Source: Paucibacter sp963740455 (lineage in GTDB: Bacteria; Pseudomonadota; Gammaproteobacteria; Burkholderiales; Burkholderiaceae_C). Taken from it: a DNA stretch of 64,000 nucleotides. Below, one piece after another: positions 17,026 through 26,905 of this stretch. The stretch is from contig CAVUEF010000026.1 of assembly GCA_963740455.1 (NCBI GenBank), forward strand, positions 102,089 through 166,088, written 5' to 3'. How positions within the stretch are numbered: the stretch's first letter is position 1; the number at the start of each line of letters is the position of its first letter. The notes under the pieces were generated by a model. It ran no database searches, was not told the DNA's origin, and saw only the letters and a program-made list of their open reading frames with translations. A program made the position numbers and the translations under genes.

Positions 17026-19134
17026 TCAGGCGCTGGCGGGCACGCTCGCCGCCTTGCGGGCCTGCCAATAGTTCCAGGCAACCACCGCGGCGCCGAGCGC
17101 GAAGCCGGCACCGTCGGTGAACGGCACGGCAGCCACCAGCAAGGCCGCGGCCACGAAGGCGCAGGCGCGCTCGGTCCAATTCAACGGCGCGTACAGATGG
17201 CCCACCACCGTGGCACCCCACAAGCTGATTGCGAAGATCGCCTTGATGCTGACATAGACCGTCGCCATCCAGCCAGCGCTGCCTTGCATCATCAACTCGG
17301 GGGAATAGACCGCCATGAAGGGGACGACGAAACCGGCAATCGCGATCTGCGTCGCCTTGAAACCGGTCTGCATCGGCGATGCGCGCGAGATCGACGCGGC
17401 GGCAAAAGCTGCCAGCGCCACCGGCGGCGTCAAGTCGGCCATGATGCCGAAATAGAAGACGAACATATGGCTGACGATCAGCGGCACACCGAGCTTGAGC
17501 AAGGCCGGCGCGGCGATCGAACTGGTGATGATGTAGTTCGGGATGGTTGGTATGCCCATGCCGAGAATCAGGCACACGATCATCGTCAGCACCAGCGAGA
17601 GAAACAGGCTGGTCTGGCCGACATTGAGAATGAAGCCGGCGAAAGTCGAGGCCGCACCCGTCAAGGTCAACGTGCCGATGATCACGCCGACGATGGCGCA
17701 GGCAATGCCCACACCGAGCGCCTGCTGGGCGCCGTCGACCAGGCTGCTGTGCAGGGTCTGCAGCGTCTTGCGTCCGTCCTTGACGAACACGCAGGCAACC
17801 GCCAACGCTGCAATCAGGAGCAGCACCGGGCCTATGCCCCATTTTACAAAGCTCGATGCGCCCAGACCGACGGCGATCCAGAACACATAGCGGAACGCCA
17901 TCTGCGAGGTACGCGCCGCCAGTGCCACGCCAAGAATCAGGATGGCCGTCAGCGCCAGGCCCACCATGCCGGCAAACATCGGTGTGAAGCCGTGGAACAA
18001 CATATAGACCAGCGCCGCCAGCGGCAGCGCCAGGTACCAGTTCTCTTTCAGCGCGGTCCAGGGGTTCGGGCATTGGTCTTTGGGGATGCCCAGCAGATGG
18101 CTGCGGCCGGCCTCCAGATGCACCATCAGGAAGGCCGTGAAGTAATAGAGAAAGGCCGGAATGACGGCGGCCTTGACGATGGATGCATAAGGCACGTTCA
18201 AGGTCTCGGCCATGATGAAAGCCACCGCCCCCATCACCGGCGGCATGATCTGCCCGCCCATGCTGGCCGTGGCTTCGACCGCGCCGGCAAACACCGCGTT
18301 GTAGCCAAAGCGCTTCATGAGCGGAATCGTGAACTGGCCGACCGTCAGCACATTGGCCACACCCGAACCCGAGATCGTGCCCATCAGTCCCGATGAAATC
18401 ACCGCCACCTTGGCCGGTCCGCCCTGCGCGTGGCCGACCAGGCCCAACGCCAGCGAGTTGAACAGGCGGATCATGCCGGCGTGTTCGAGAAACGATCCGA
18501 ACAGGATGAACAGAAAGATATAGGTCGCCGACACCATGGTCGGAATGCCGTAGATGCCCTCGGTGCCGAAGCCGAGCTGATCGACGATCTGCGAAAACGC
18601 ATAAGGCCGATGTGCGATCACATCGGGCAGGTACTGGCCAAACACTCCGTAGAGCAAGAACAAGCCGCAAACAATGGGCAAGGCAATGCCGAGCACGCGC
18701 CGCGCGGCTTCGAACACCAGCACCACGGTGATGGTGCCGACAACCAGGTCGGGCAGGGTCGGGTCGCCGGCACGCACAATCAGATCGGACTCGAACACCC
18801 ACTGATAGAAGCCCAGACCGAATCCGGTCAGCGCCAGCACCCAGTCGAGCAGCGGCACGCGCGTCAACTGCGTGCCGCGCCGCATGGCCGGGTAGAGCAC
18901 GAACACAAGCAGCAGCAAGAAGCCCACATGCAGCGAGCGCGAGATCAGGCTCGACAGTGGCGCGAACGCCGCTATCGTCAACTGATAGGTCGAGAACAGC
19001 AGGGCTGCAACGGTCACGAACCTGAGCGCAAAGCCGCTCAGTTTGCGTTGCAGGCCGTGCTCCGAAAATTCGGCCTCGGTGATGTCGCTGCTCTCCGGTG
19101 CGCCGGAGGGCAACAGGGCGTGGTCATTGCTCAT
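17026..19134 (-). CDS. TAXI-type TRAP transporter, fused permease (DctQM)
   Basis: A 702-residue integral membrane protein joining the small (4-helix) and large (12-helix) TRAP permease subunits. The large DctM-like part contains FLFILFGSFLEHAG, GLMGTISGSGVANVLTVGQ and GMGIPTIPNYIITSS, the characteristic Gly/Ser-rich re-entrant motifs. It catalyses secondary solute import driven by an ion gradient. ATG 19134 (MSNDHALL) is chosen; the open frame reaches 19233 but would overlap the binding-protein gene. The binding protein lies 22 bp upstream and DUF1850 follows directly. Confidence 0.94.
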   Translation of the reverse strand: MSNDHALLPSGAPESSDITEAEFSEHGLQRKLSGFALRFVTVAALLFSTYQLTIAAFAPLSSLISRSLHVGFLLLLVFVLYPAMRRGTQLTRVPLLDWVLALTGFGLGFYQWVFESDLIVRAGDPTLPDLVVGTITVVLVFEAARRVLGIALPIVCGLFLLYGVFGQYLPDVIAHRPYAFSQIVDQLGFGTEGIYGIPTMVSATYIFLFILFGSFLEHAGMIRLFNSLALGLVGHAQGGPAKVAVISSGLMGTISGSGVANVLTVGQFTIPLMKRFGYNAVFAGAVEATASMGGQIMPPVMGAVAFIMAETLNVPYASIVKAAVIPAFLYYFTAFLMVHLEAGRSHLLGIPKDQCPNPWTALKENWYLALPLAALVYMLFHGFTPMFAGMVGLALTAILILGVALAARTSQMAFRYVFWIAVGLGASSFVKWGIGPVLLLIAALAVACVFVKDGRKTLQTLHSSLVDGAQQALGVGIACAIVGVIIGTLTLTGAASTFAGFILNVGQTSLFLSLVLTMIVCLILGMGIPTIPNYIITSSIAAPALLKLGVPLIVSHMFVFYFGIMADLTPPVALAAFAAASISRASPMQTGFKATQIAIAGFVVPFMAVYSPELMMQGSAGWMATVYVSIKAIFAISLWGATVVGHLYAPLNWTERACAFVAAALLVAAVPFTDGAGFALGAAVVAWNYWQARKAASVPASA

Positions 19135-19156
19135 GATGCTGCTGTGAGTTGTCCGC

Positions 19157-20110
19157 TTACTTGAGCAAACCGATTTCGCGGTAGTACTTCTCGGCACCCG
19201 GGTGCAGCGGCAAAGGCATGCCCTTGAGCGCATTCTCCAGTTTGACGGCCTTGCCGGCGGCGTGCGCGGCCGAAATTGCCGGCAGGTTCTCCCAAAGCGA
19301 CTTGGTCATCTTGTAGACCGTGTCGGTGCTCACGCCTTCATGCGTGACCAGGAAGTTCTGGATCGCGACGCTGGGCACGTCCTTGGTCTGGCCTTCGTAG
19401 GTGTTGGCCGGAATCATGGCCGATTGATAAGCCGGGTCGCCCACCTTGGTGACCACGTCGGCAGGCACTTCGACGACCACGATCTTGATCGACGCGGCCA
19501 GATCACGCAGCGAGGCCACACCCAGGCCCGCCGATTGCAGCGTCACGTCGAGCTGGCGGTTCTTCATGAGTTCCACCGATTCACCGAACGGCAGGTACTC
19601 GACCTTGGCGAAATCTTTGTAGGTGAGTCCAGCCGCCTTGAGCACCGCACGCGCATTGAGCTCGGTGCCGGACTTCGGCGCTCCGACCGAAATGCGCTTG
19701 CCTTTCAGGTCGGCCAGGGTCTTGATGCCGGACTCGGCGCTGGCAACGATCTGGATGTAGTTCGGGTAGATGCCGGCCACGCCGCGCAACTTCTTCAGCG
19801 GTGTCGCAAAACCGGCTCCGGCGTCGCCTCTCCAGGCATCCGACAAGGCGTCGCCCAGCGTGAACGCGATTTCACCGCGCCCCGCTTGCAGCAGGTTCAG
19901 GTTTTCAGCCGACGCCTTGGTCGCTTGCACCGAAGACTTGACGTCGGGCATGGCTTTGCCAAATACCTGCGTCAATGCCACACCCATCGGGTAGTAGACG
20001 CCGCTGGTGCCACCGGTCAGCACATTGATGAAGTCGGCTGCGCCGGCGCTGGCGCACAAGAAAAATGCAGCTGCGAAGGCCGCCAACTGGCGGGTCAGAT
20101 TGCGTTTCAT
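19157..20110 (-). CDS. TAXI-family TRAP solute-binding protein
   Basis: A 317-residue periplasmic receptor of the TAXI family. A signal peptide of about 24 residues (KRNLTRQLAAF core, cleavage near ASAGA) leads into FINVLTGGTSGVYYPMGVAL, the family's strongly conserved N-terminal ligand motif. KGKRISVGAPKSGTELNAR follows near the middle. It delivers a small organic acid or amino acid to the fused permease encoded downstream; the ligand is unknown. ATG 20110 is chosen because the signal peptide starts there. Confidence 0.93.
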   Translation of the reverse strand: MKRNLTRQLAAFAAAFFLCASAGAADFINVLTGGTSGVYYPMGVALTQVFGKAMPDVKSSVQATKASAENLNLLQAGRGEIAFTLGDALSDAWRGDAGAGFATPLKKLRGVAGIYPNYIQIVASAESGIKTLADLKGKRISVGAPKSGTELNARAVLKAAGLTYKDFAKVEYLPFGESVELMKNRQLDVTLQSAGLGVASLRDLAASIKIVVVEVPADVVTKVGDPAYQSAMIPANTYEGQTKDVPSVAIQNFLVTHEGVSTDTVYKMTKSLWENLPAISAAHAAGKAVKLENALKGMPLPLHPGAEKYYREIGLLK

Positions 20111-20457
20111 GGCATCTCCTGGGAGTTGATTGATCTGCGTGCAGGCTTGCTGCAAGCGCCAATGACGATTGGCAAGCCGCGAGTAGCGTGGTTCGCTGCA
20201 CAAGTGTCGCATAGCGAGCCCGGCGCACAAGCGTGGAATTACTTAGCGCCCCCAGGGCCGGGCTGCGCCCAGCCCGCCCCCCATGGGGGTCAAGGAAACT
20301 TGGGGCGGCCCTGCGTTTCCTTGAGCGGCACGCTGCACGCATTGCGCCAACGCAAAGGACTGACAGGGATGAGCCGGGCTTGCTTGCTGCATCAGCGCGG
20401 GCACAATCGCGACAGCCGGCGCTTCGTGTGCACCGGCACCCACAGCCAGGAGATTCC
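20111..20457. other. Divergent intergenic region with GC-rich palindromic repeat
   Basis: The gap between the divergent TAXI binding-protein gene and the hydrolase gene must hold both promoters, though I could not assign hexamers with confidence. Around 20245-20335 lies a GC-rich palindromic block (GGGCTGCGCCCAGCCC, CCCCCATGGGGG, CCTTGAG near the end) related to blocks near 24240-24300 and 39130-39240. No gene is visible. Confidence 0.5.
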
Positions 20458-21123
20458 ATGGGACAGATGATCGACTTCCAACGCCCCGACGGGGGTCAAA
20501 GCCAGGGCTATCTGGCAGACGCTGGTGCAGGCAAACCCGGCCTGATCCTGATCCAGGAGTGGTGGGGGCTGAACGACCATATCCGCAGCGTGGCCGACCG
20601 TTTTGCTGCGGCGGGTTTCACGACTTTGGCGCCCGACCTGTACCGCGGCCGCCTGGCCAGCAGCGCCGACGAAGCGAGCCACTTGATGACGGGCTTGGAC
20701 TTCGCAGACGCCACGCACCAGGATTTGAACGGCGCGGTGCAGGTGCTTGCCAAGCGTTGCCCGCAAGTGGCGGTGCTCGGCTTTTGCATGGGTGGCGCGC
20801 TGACGGTGGCCGCTGCCGTGCATGTGCCGGGTCTTGCCGCAGCGGTCTGTTTTTACGGCATACCGCCGGCCGAATTCGCCAATCCGGCGCAGATCAAGAT
20901 CTCCTTCCAGGGCCACTTTGCAACGCGCGACGACTGGTGCACACCCGCGGCAGTGAGCACGCTGGAGCAGGCCATGCGCGGCGCTGGTGCCAGTCCCGAG
21001 ATCTACCACTACGCCGCCGACCACGCCTTCTTCAACAAGACCCGGCCCGAGGTCTATGACCCGGCTTGCGCCGATCTGGCCTGGCAACGCAGCATCGATT
21101 TTCTGCACGCGAACCTGAAATAG
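20458..21123 (+). CDS. Dienelactone hydrolase family protein
   Basis: A 221-residue alpha/beta-hydrolase of the DLH family. The nucleophile motif GFCMGG (Cys in place of Ser) is present. The acid and base are likely Asp in the RDDWC region and His in ADHAFFN near the C-terminus. LIQEWWGLNDHIRSVADR near residue 40 is the family's oxyanion-side signature, and Arg/Tyr in LAPDLYRG is conserved. The family hydrolyses dienelactones or similar small lactones and esters. The ATG follows CAGGAG at 20447-20452. An IS1380 element begins 36 bp after the stop. Confidence 0.92.
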   Translation: MGQMIDFQRPDGGQSQGYLADAGAGKPGLILIQEWWGLNDHIRSVADRFAAAGFTTLAPDLYRGRLASSADEASHLMTGLDFADATHQDLNGAVQVLAKRCPQVAVLGFCMGGALTVAAAVHVPGLAAAVCFYGIPPAEFANPAQIKISFQGHFATRDDWCTPAAVSTLEQAMRGAGASPEIYHYAADHAFFNKTRPEVYDPACADLAWQRSIDFLHANLK

Positions 21124-21159
21124 CGCGAAGCGCTGCGCGGCAGCGCATGTTTCGATGAA

Positions 21160-22822
21160 CCTAAAGACAGCAGTTACCCGGGCGCCGAGAGGGCCGGTGG
21201 CGGGGTCGGCAGGCCGATCTGACGGACGATGCGTTGGCAGATGTAGGCCAACAGCACCTGCCAGCGGTCGAGCTTGGGCAACTGCTCCGCAGCAGCTTTG
21301 ACGTGCTGGATGGCCGCATGAACATTGGCGATCATCGACTTGATCAATCCCGCTTCAGCGTGCATCGGCGTGAGATACAGCGTGGTTTGGTTGCCGCCGC
21401 TGACGGCGCGGCCAACGGCCGCCAGCAGCAGCGGCCGACTCGTCAGCGCCTCGCGCCGGGCGTGCGGGTTCGCCGCTCGCACGTACCAGCTCCGCCAGTT
21501 GTAGACCAGCGCCACGGTGCGCGCGGTGATCTGGCTGCGGTGCATGTCCTGCGTGGTGAAGCCACCCCAGCCCCACTGGTTCTTCAACTCGTCGAAGCCG
21601 TTCTCGCAGTCGCAGCGGTCGCGGTAGAGCTGGCCGATGGTCGCGATGTCGTAGGTCGCATTGGTCGCCAGCACGGTGTATTCCCAGACCTGCGCGTTGT
21701 CTTGCACCTCATCAAATGGCAGCGCCAACACGAGTTGTTCGCCGTCGTCCTTGGGGCCGCGCTTCCTGCCCGTCAGCGCGATGTCGTTCTTGAGCCGCCG
21801 ACGCAGCACCACCACACGGCGAGCCTTGCTCCAGCCGCTCAGTCGCAGCTCGTCTTCGATGGCCTGCCATCCCTGGCTGGCCTCGGTGGCACACGTCCAG
21901 TCCTCGCGCCTGAACAAGCGCTCGATCAGCCGCTTGACGTTGGCCGTCTTGCGCAGGCGCAGCAGGTAGCGCAGGTCTCGCTGCTCGCATACATCGATGA
22001 TGTCTTCGTTGCCGTTGCCGTAGCCGCAGTCCCCGCGCACCAGCGCCGGGGCCTTGTCGCCCAACTCATCGAGCAGCCGCGCCATCGCGGCCTTGGCGTG
22101 GCCCGAGCTGTGCTGCTTGCCCGAGCTGAGCATGGCGCCCCGCACCAGGCGCAGGTTGCCTACCCTGCAAGGTGTGCAGCACGTGGCTGGGGCGGCCTGG
22201 CTTGTGCGGGTTGTAACCCACCTCGGCGCCTTCCTGGCGGCCGTACAGCGGCTTGATGGTGGCGTCCATGTCCAGCACCCACGGCCGGTCCAAGGCCTCG
22301 CGCACGCTGGTCATCAGCGCGTGGCGCATCCACGGCTCGCTGGCCTCTGGCAGCATCGCCGCCAGCGCACGGCGCACCGAGTCTTCGCTGACCATGCCGC
22401 GCAGGCCCAAGGCCTTGGCAGCCACCGCGTCGCCGCGCACTCCGGCGATGTGCGCGTAGCGCTTGCTGCCGGCCAGGATGCCCGGCATCAGCGTGCCCAG
22501 CACGTCGCGCGGTCGCGATGCGTTGGGGCTGCTGTAGTGCAGCGGGCAGTCCTGCACCCAGCGGTCGAACACACCGGCGATGGCCAGGAATTCGGCGAAG
22601 AACACAATCTGCCCGTGGGGCGTGGTTTGCGCTGTCTCGTCCCAGCGCACGTGCACCCGGCCGCCCATCGTATCGACCACCATCGTGTCCTGGCTGGCCC
22701 GAGCCAGCGCGGTCTTCTTCGGTTCGTTGGCTTCACTCATCGAGTGAGTGTGCCAAACACCTCAAGCCCTTGCCAGTGTTGAAGAAAACGGCGCTCGCGC
22801 AGATTCAACTGCCGTCTTTAGG
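21160..22822 (-). mobile_element. IS1380-family insertion sequence
   Basis: A 1663-bp element bounded by near-perfect 16-bp terminal inverted repeats: CCTAAAGACAGCAGTT at 21160-21175 and AACTGCCGTCTTTAGG at 22807-22822, one mismatch. It carries one transposase gene on the minus strand. No exact target duplication abuts the ends, although CGATG occurs within 2 bp of both sides. It sits between the dienelactone hydrolase gene and the oxoacid dehydrogenase E2 gene. Family assignment comes from the transposase motifs. Confidence 0.88.
21174..22740 (-). pseudogene. IS1380-family transposase, frameshifted
   Basis: Two overlapping minus-strand frames together make a ~520-residue DDE transposase. 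The N-terminal part has LDMDATIKPLYGRQEGAEVG (first Asp and the GYN segment). The C-terminal part has VRGDCGYGNG (second Asp) and YRDRCDCENGFDELKNQWG (the YREK-like Glu motif). The frames break at a CCC run at 22163-22165 (+ strand). Removing one base restores an uninterrupted reading HTLQVGNLRLVRGAM. Either this copy is inactivated or the shift is a sequencing error; programmed frameshifting is not typical of this family. Confidence 0.85.
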
Positions 22823-22940
22823 CCGATGGGCCGCACCGCCCTCGGCCGGAGCTCGTTGTCCTGCTGACCGGGTTGCCGAACCTGCTTTCTCGGTCAAGTG
22901 GCCGAGGCAGCAGCGCAAGACCGCCTGCCTTGCACCGCGC

Positions 22941-24221
22941 TCATTCGACAAACAGCGTGGCCGGGCATTCGAGCAGGCTGCGTATCAATTGAATGAATTC
23001 GGCCGCGTGCTGACCGTCGACGACGCGGTGGTCGAACGAAGACGAGAGATTCATCATCTGACGCGCCACCACCATGCCACCTTTCATCACCGGTCGCTCG
23101 ACAATGCGGTTGATGCCGACGATGGCCACTTCGGGATGGTTGATGACGGGGGTCGAGACGATGCCGCCAAGCGCGCCCAGGCTGGTGAGCGTGATGGTCG
23201 AACCGCTGAGCTCGTCGCGCGTCGCGCGGCCGCTGCGTGCGGCCTCGGCCAGGCGGGCGATCTCGGCGGCGCTGCCCCACAAATCAAACGTCTGGGCCTG
23301 GCGCAGCACGGGCACCATCAGCCCGGCCTTGGTCTGCGTGGCGATGCCCAGATGCACGGCGCCATGGCGTGTGATCACGCCTTTTTCATCGTCGAGCGTG
23401 GCGTTGATCTGCGGAAACTGGCGCAGCGCCTTCACGATGGCGCGCACCAGCAGCGGCAACAGCGTGAGGCGGCCGCGCTCGGCCGCATGGCTGGCGTTGA
23501 GCTGCGCACGCAGCAGCTCCAGTTCGGTGACATCGACTTCCTCCACATAGGTGAAATGCGGAATGCGGCGCTTGGAGATCTGCATCTTCTCGGCGATTCT
23601 CCGGCGCAGGCCGGTGATCTTGATGATCTCTTCATCAAGCACCGGCGCATCGCTGGGGACAGGTCTTGACAGCGTTGGCTTTGGCGCCGGTTTGGGCGAT
23701 GCACCGCCCTGCCGGGCGGCATAGGCCTCCAGATCAAGCTGCATGACGCGGCCGCCCAGGCCCGACGCCGGCACCTGCTGCAAATCGACGCCGAGCTCCC
23801 AGGCGCGGCGGCGCACCGACGGCGAGGCGATGGCGCGCTCGGCGCCAGAGGCTGCGACGGGCCCGGTATCGACTCGCTCTGCCGGTGGCGCGGTTTGTGC
23901 TGGCGGCGCTGCATGAGCTTGAGCAACCACGCTTGGCGCCGCGCGTGGCGCTGCCGGTGCGGCCTCGGCCTGGCCCTCGCCGTCGAGCTCGATGCTGATC
24001 AGCTCGGCCCCCACCGCCATCAGGACGCCGGCCTCGCCGCCGAGCGCCAGGACCTTGCCGTGTACCGGAGACGGGATTTCGACGGTGGCCTTGTCGGTCA
24101 TCACGTCTGCCAGGATCTGGTCCTCGGTCACCCGGTCGCCGGGCTTGACGCGCCAGGCCACCAATTCGACTTCGACAATGCCTTCGCCGATGTCGGGCAT
24201 TTTGATTGTGTGAATGGTCAT
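22941..24221 (-). CDS. Branched-chain 2-oxoacid dehydrogenase E2 (dihydrolipoyl acyltransferase)
   Basis: A 426-residue acyltransferase of the 2-oxoacid dehydrogenase complexes. Domain order: a single lipoyl domain (1-80; lipoylated Lys44 in MTDKATVEIP), an Ala/Pro-rich linker, an E3-binding domain (about 130-170; ASPSVRRRAWELGVDL), a second linker, and the catalytic domain ending SSSFDHRVVDG with the active-site His. It passes acyl groups from E1 to CoA. A single lipoyl domain and the adjacent E1alpha/E1beta genes favour the branched-chain type. The ATG follows CAGGAG; upstream frame extension enters a repeat. Confidence 0.92.
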   Translation of the reverse strand: MTIHTIKMPDIGEGIVEVELVAWRVKPGDRVTEDQILADVMTDKATVEIPSPVHGKVLALGGEAGVLMAVGAELISIELDGEGQAEAAPAAPRAAPSVVAQAHAAPPAQTAPPAERVDTGPVAASGAERAIASPSVRRRAWELGVDLQQVPASGLGGRVMQLDLEAYAARQGGASPKPAPKPTLSRPVPSDAPVLDEEIIKITGLRRRIAEKMQISKRRIPHFTYVEEVDVTELELLRAQLNASHAAERGRLTLLPLLVRAIVKALRQFPQINATLDDEKGVITRHGAVHLGIATQTKAGLMVPVLRQAQTFDLWGSAAEIARLAEAARSGRATRDELSGSTITLTSLGALGGIVSTPVINHPEVAIVGINRIVERPVMKGGMVVARQMMNLSSSFDHRVVDGQHAAEFIQLIRSLLECPATLFVE

Positions 24222-24311
24222 CTCATGACTCCTGCCGGGCCGCCCCAAGGGAGGCATGCGCCCCCTCAGGGGGCAGTGCAGCGACGTTAACGTCGCAAAC
24301 GTGGGGGTTCT
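24222..24311. repeat. Short GC-rich palindromic intergenic repeat
   Basis: The 90-bp gap between the E1beta and E2 genes contains short palindromes (GGGCCGCCCC, GCCCCCTCAGGGGGC, GCGACGTTAACGTCGC). It resembles the intergenic blocks near 20260 and 39140, with shared CCCCCT-AAGGGG-type motifs. The operon probably reads through it; the hairpins could trim or stabilise the mRNA, but that is inference. Confidence 0.55.
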
Positions 24312-25343
24312 TCATTTTTCCATGGCGCGCAGATAGGCGGCCGCAACGCGGGCCGGGCCGGGGAAGTAGTCCCACTCCTGCGCATGCGGGTAGGGCGTGT
24401 CCCAGCCGGTGACGCGCTCGATCGGTGCTTCGAGGTGGTAGAAGCAATGCTCCTGCACCAGCGCGCTCAATTCGGCGCCGAAACCGCTGGTGCGGGTGGC
24501 CTCGTGCAACACGATGCAGCGTCTCGTCTTCTTGACCGAGTTGACGATGGCGGGCAGGTCGAGCGGCCAGATACTGCGCAGGTCGATGATCTCGGCGCTG
24601 ACGCCGGTTTCATTGGCGGCGGCCTCGGCCACAAACACCATCGTGCCGTAGGTCAGCACGGTCAGGTCGGTGCCTTCTCTGAACACCGAGGCCGATTCCA
24701 GCGGCACCTTGTAATAGCCCTCGGGCACCTGGCCCAGCGGGTGCTTGGTCCATGGCACCGAAGGACGGTCGTGATGGCCGTCGAAAGGCCCGTTGTACAG
24801 GCGCTTGGGTTCCAGAAAGATCACCGGGTCATCGCATTCGATGGCCGCGATCAACAAGCCCTTGGCATCGAACGGGTTGCTGGGCATCACCGTGCGCAAG
24901 CCGCTGACATGGGTGAACAAGGCTTCGGGGCTTTGGCTGTGCGTCTGGCCGCCGTAGATGCCGCCGCCGCACGGCATGCGCAGCGTGAGCGGCGCTGTGA
25001 AGTCTCCCACCGATCGGTAGCGCAAGCGCGCCGCCTCGGACACGATCTGATCCGACGCCGGATAGAAGTAATCGGCGAACTGGATCTCGGCCACCGGGCG
25101 CAAGCCATAAGCGCCCATGCCTACCGCGATGCCGACGATGCCGCCCTCGGAGATCGGCGTGTCGAACACACGCGACCTGCCGTACTTGGCCTGCAGCCCC
25201 TCGGTGCAGCGGAACACGCCGCCGAAATAACCGACGTCCTGGCCGAACACGACCACGTCGCCATCGCGTGCCAGCATCACATCCATGGCCGAGCGCAGCG
25301 CCTGCACCATCGTCATCGGCGAAGTCTTTGCGGTGTCGTTCAT
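24312..25343 (-). CDS. Branched-chain 2-oxoacid dehydrogenase E1 beta subunit
   Basis: A 343-residue transketolase-like subunit. The N-terminal pyrimidine-binding part has VVVFGQDVGYFGGVFRCTEG and the Glu-bearing TPISEGGIVGIAVGMG; the C-terminal part has SAEIIDLRSIWPLD. Together with E1alpha it decarboxylates 2-oxoacids using thiamine diphosphate. The ATG overlaps the E1alpha stop (ATGA), so expression is coupled. Family length (325-345) and motifs fit BkdA2/PdhB of branched-chain complexes. Confidence 0.93.
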   Translation of the reverse strand: MNDTAKTSPMTMVQALRSAMDVMLARDGDVVVFGQDVGYFGGVFRCTEGLQAKYGRSRVFDTPISEGGIVGIAVGMGAYGLRPVAEIQFADYFYPASDQIVSEAARLRYRSVGDFTAPLTLRMPCGGGIYGGQTHSQSPEALFTHVSGLRTVMPSNPFDAKGLLIAAIECDDPVIFLEPKRLYNGPFDGHHDRPSVPWTKHPLGQVPEGYYKVPLESASVFREGTDLTVLTYGTMVFVAEAAANETGVSAEIIDLRSIWPLDLPAIVNSVKKTRRCIVLHEATRTSGFGAELSALVQEHCFYHLEAPIERVTGWDTPYPHAQEWDYFPGPARVAAAYLRAMEK

Positions 25344-26590
25344 GCCCGGCCTCCCAACCTTTGCGCCTGGCGCAACTGGTCCTGCAAGTGCGGCGGCATG
25401 TCCTTGTAGACGTCCTCGAACATCGAAGCCATGCTCGGGATGTGGCCGTCGGCCAGCGAGCCGAAACGCTCGGCATCCTTCTGCGCCGCGATGACCTCGG
25501 CTTCGAGCTCGGATTGGGCCGCATCATGTTGCGCGTCGGACCACTCACCCAGCAGGGTCAGGTGTTGCCGCAGGCGCGCTATCGGGTCTCCGAGCGGAAA
25601 GTGCGCCCAGTCGTCGGCAGGCCGGTATTTGCTGGGGTCGTCCGAGGTCGAGTGCGGGCCGGCGCGGTAGGTGACCCATTCGATCAGCGTCGGGCCGAGA
25701 TTGCTGCGCGCACGCTCGGCCGCCCATTGGGACGCCGCATACACGGCCAGGAAGTCATTGCCGTCGACGCGCATCGAGGCAATGCCGCAACCGACGCCGC
25801 GTCCGGCAAACGTGGTGCCCTCGCCGCCGGCAATCGCCTGGAAAGTCGAGATCGCCCATTGGTTGTTGACCACGTTCAGGATCACCGGCGCGCGATAAAC
25901 ATGGGCGAAGGTCAGCGCGGTATGAAAGTCGGCCTCGGCGGTGGCACCGTCGCCGACCCAGCCCGAGGCGATGCGCGTGTCGCCCTTGATGGCCGAGGCC
26001 ATGCCCCAGCCGACCGCCTGTATGAACTGCGTCGCCAGGTTGCCGCTGATGCTGAAAAAACCGGCGCGCTTGATCGAGTACATCACCGGCAGCTGGCGAC
26101 CCTTGAGCGGATCGCGCTCGTTGGACAGCAACTGGCAAATCATGTCGGCCATTGGCACATCGTCGCGCGCCAGCAGCAGGCTTTGCTGGCGGTAGGTCGG
26201 AAAGCACATATCGCCTGGGTCCAGCGCCATCGCGTGCGCGCTGCCTATGGCTTCTTCGCCCAGGCTCTGCATATAGAAGCTCAGCTTTTTCTGGCGCTGC
26301 GCGATCAGCATGCGGGCGTCGAAGATGCGGGTCTTGAGCATCGCGCGCAGGCCGCGTTTGAGCAACTCCGGCGGCAGCTCCGGATTCCACGGGCCGACCG
26401 CCTTGCCGTCTTCGCCCAGCACGCGCACCAGGCTGTAGGCCAGGTCGGCGGTGTCGCGCGCGGTGACATCAAGCGGCGGCTTGCGCACGGCGCCGGCGCT
26501 CGACAAATGAAGATAGGAAAAATCGGTGTGATGGCCGGGGCGCCCGGTGGGCTCCGGCACATGCAAACGAAGTGCTTGCGGCTGGCTCAT
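25340..26590 (-). CDS. Branched-chain 2-oxoacid dehydrogenase E1 alpha subunit
   Basis: A 416-residue E1alpha subunit. The thiamine-diphosphate motif is visible as GWVGDGATAEADFHTALTFA with a following NNQWAIST. RAGPHSTSDDPSKYR is the phosphorylation-loop homologue seen in branched-chain rather than pyruvate enzymes. The ~75-residue N-terminal extension is typical of bacterial BkdA1. It is first in the operon E1alpha-E1beta-E2. No E3 (lipoamide dehydrogenase) gene is seen downstream, where an IS1380 copy now sits. Confidence 0.93.
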   Translation of the reverse strand: MSQPQALRLHVPEPTGRPGHHTDFSYLHLSSAGAVRKPPLDVTARDTADLAYSLVRVLGEDGKAVGPWNPELPPELLKRGLRAMLKTRIFDARMLIAQRQKKLSFYMQSLGEEAIGSAHAMALDPGDMCFPTYRQQSLLLARDDVPMADMICQLLSNERDPLKGRQLPVMYSIKRAGFFSISGNLATQFIQAVGWGMASAIKGDTRIASGWVGDGATAEADFHTALTFAHVYRAPVILNVVNNQWAISTFQAIAGGEGTTFAGRGVGCGIASMRVDGNDFLAVYAASQWAAERARSNLGPTLIEWVTYRAGPHSTSDDPSKYRPADDWAHFPLGDPIARLRQHLTLLGEWSDAQHDAAQSELEAEVIAAQKDAERFGSLADGHIPSMASMFEDVYKDMPPHLQDQLRQAQRLGGRA

Positions 26591-26905
26591 GATGGCTTTC
26601 CTCTGTCCTTGTGGGACGACAGACCTGAAGCTGAACGGCGGCGGCGCCCGGCGGATAAGCCCGCGTCACCCGAACTGGCAGGCTGCGAACGGGGTGGCCA
26701 CTCGCAACTTGCAAGCCGCCAAGGGTAACGGAAATTTGATCTCGACACGCTGCGCTTGAACCCGAAATGAAAACACTCTCTGCGCGTCGTCAACCCGGAA
26801 CGGGCTCGCATCGACTGTTGCTGCAAGCGCAGGCCCTGGCGGGTCGGGAAGTTGATCCGCATCGGCGTGCCGGCCATGGGTCGGTATTGGCCATAGACTG
26901 AAGGC
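26591..26905. other. Divergent intergenic region upstream of the 2-oxoacid dehydrogenase operon
   Basis: About 315 bp between divergent genes, with no recognisable gene. It should contain promoters for both the minus-strand dehydrogenase operon and the + strand transporter gene. I saw no clear operator palindrome or terminator. Short frames in it show no family resemblance. Confidence 0.45.

Noticed and set aside
16966..18396. A 476-codon open frame antisense to the TRAP fused permease
   Set aside because: Hydrophobic codons read backwards give a His/Asp/Arg-rich string with no motif; the permease on the other strand is clear.
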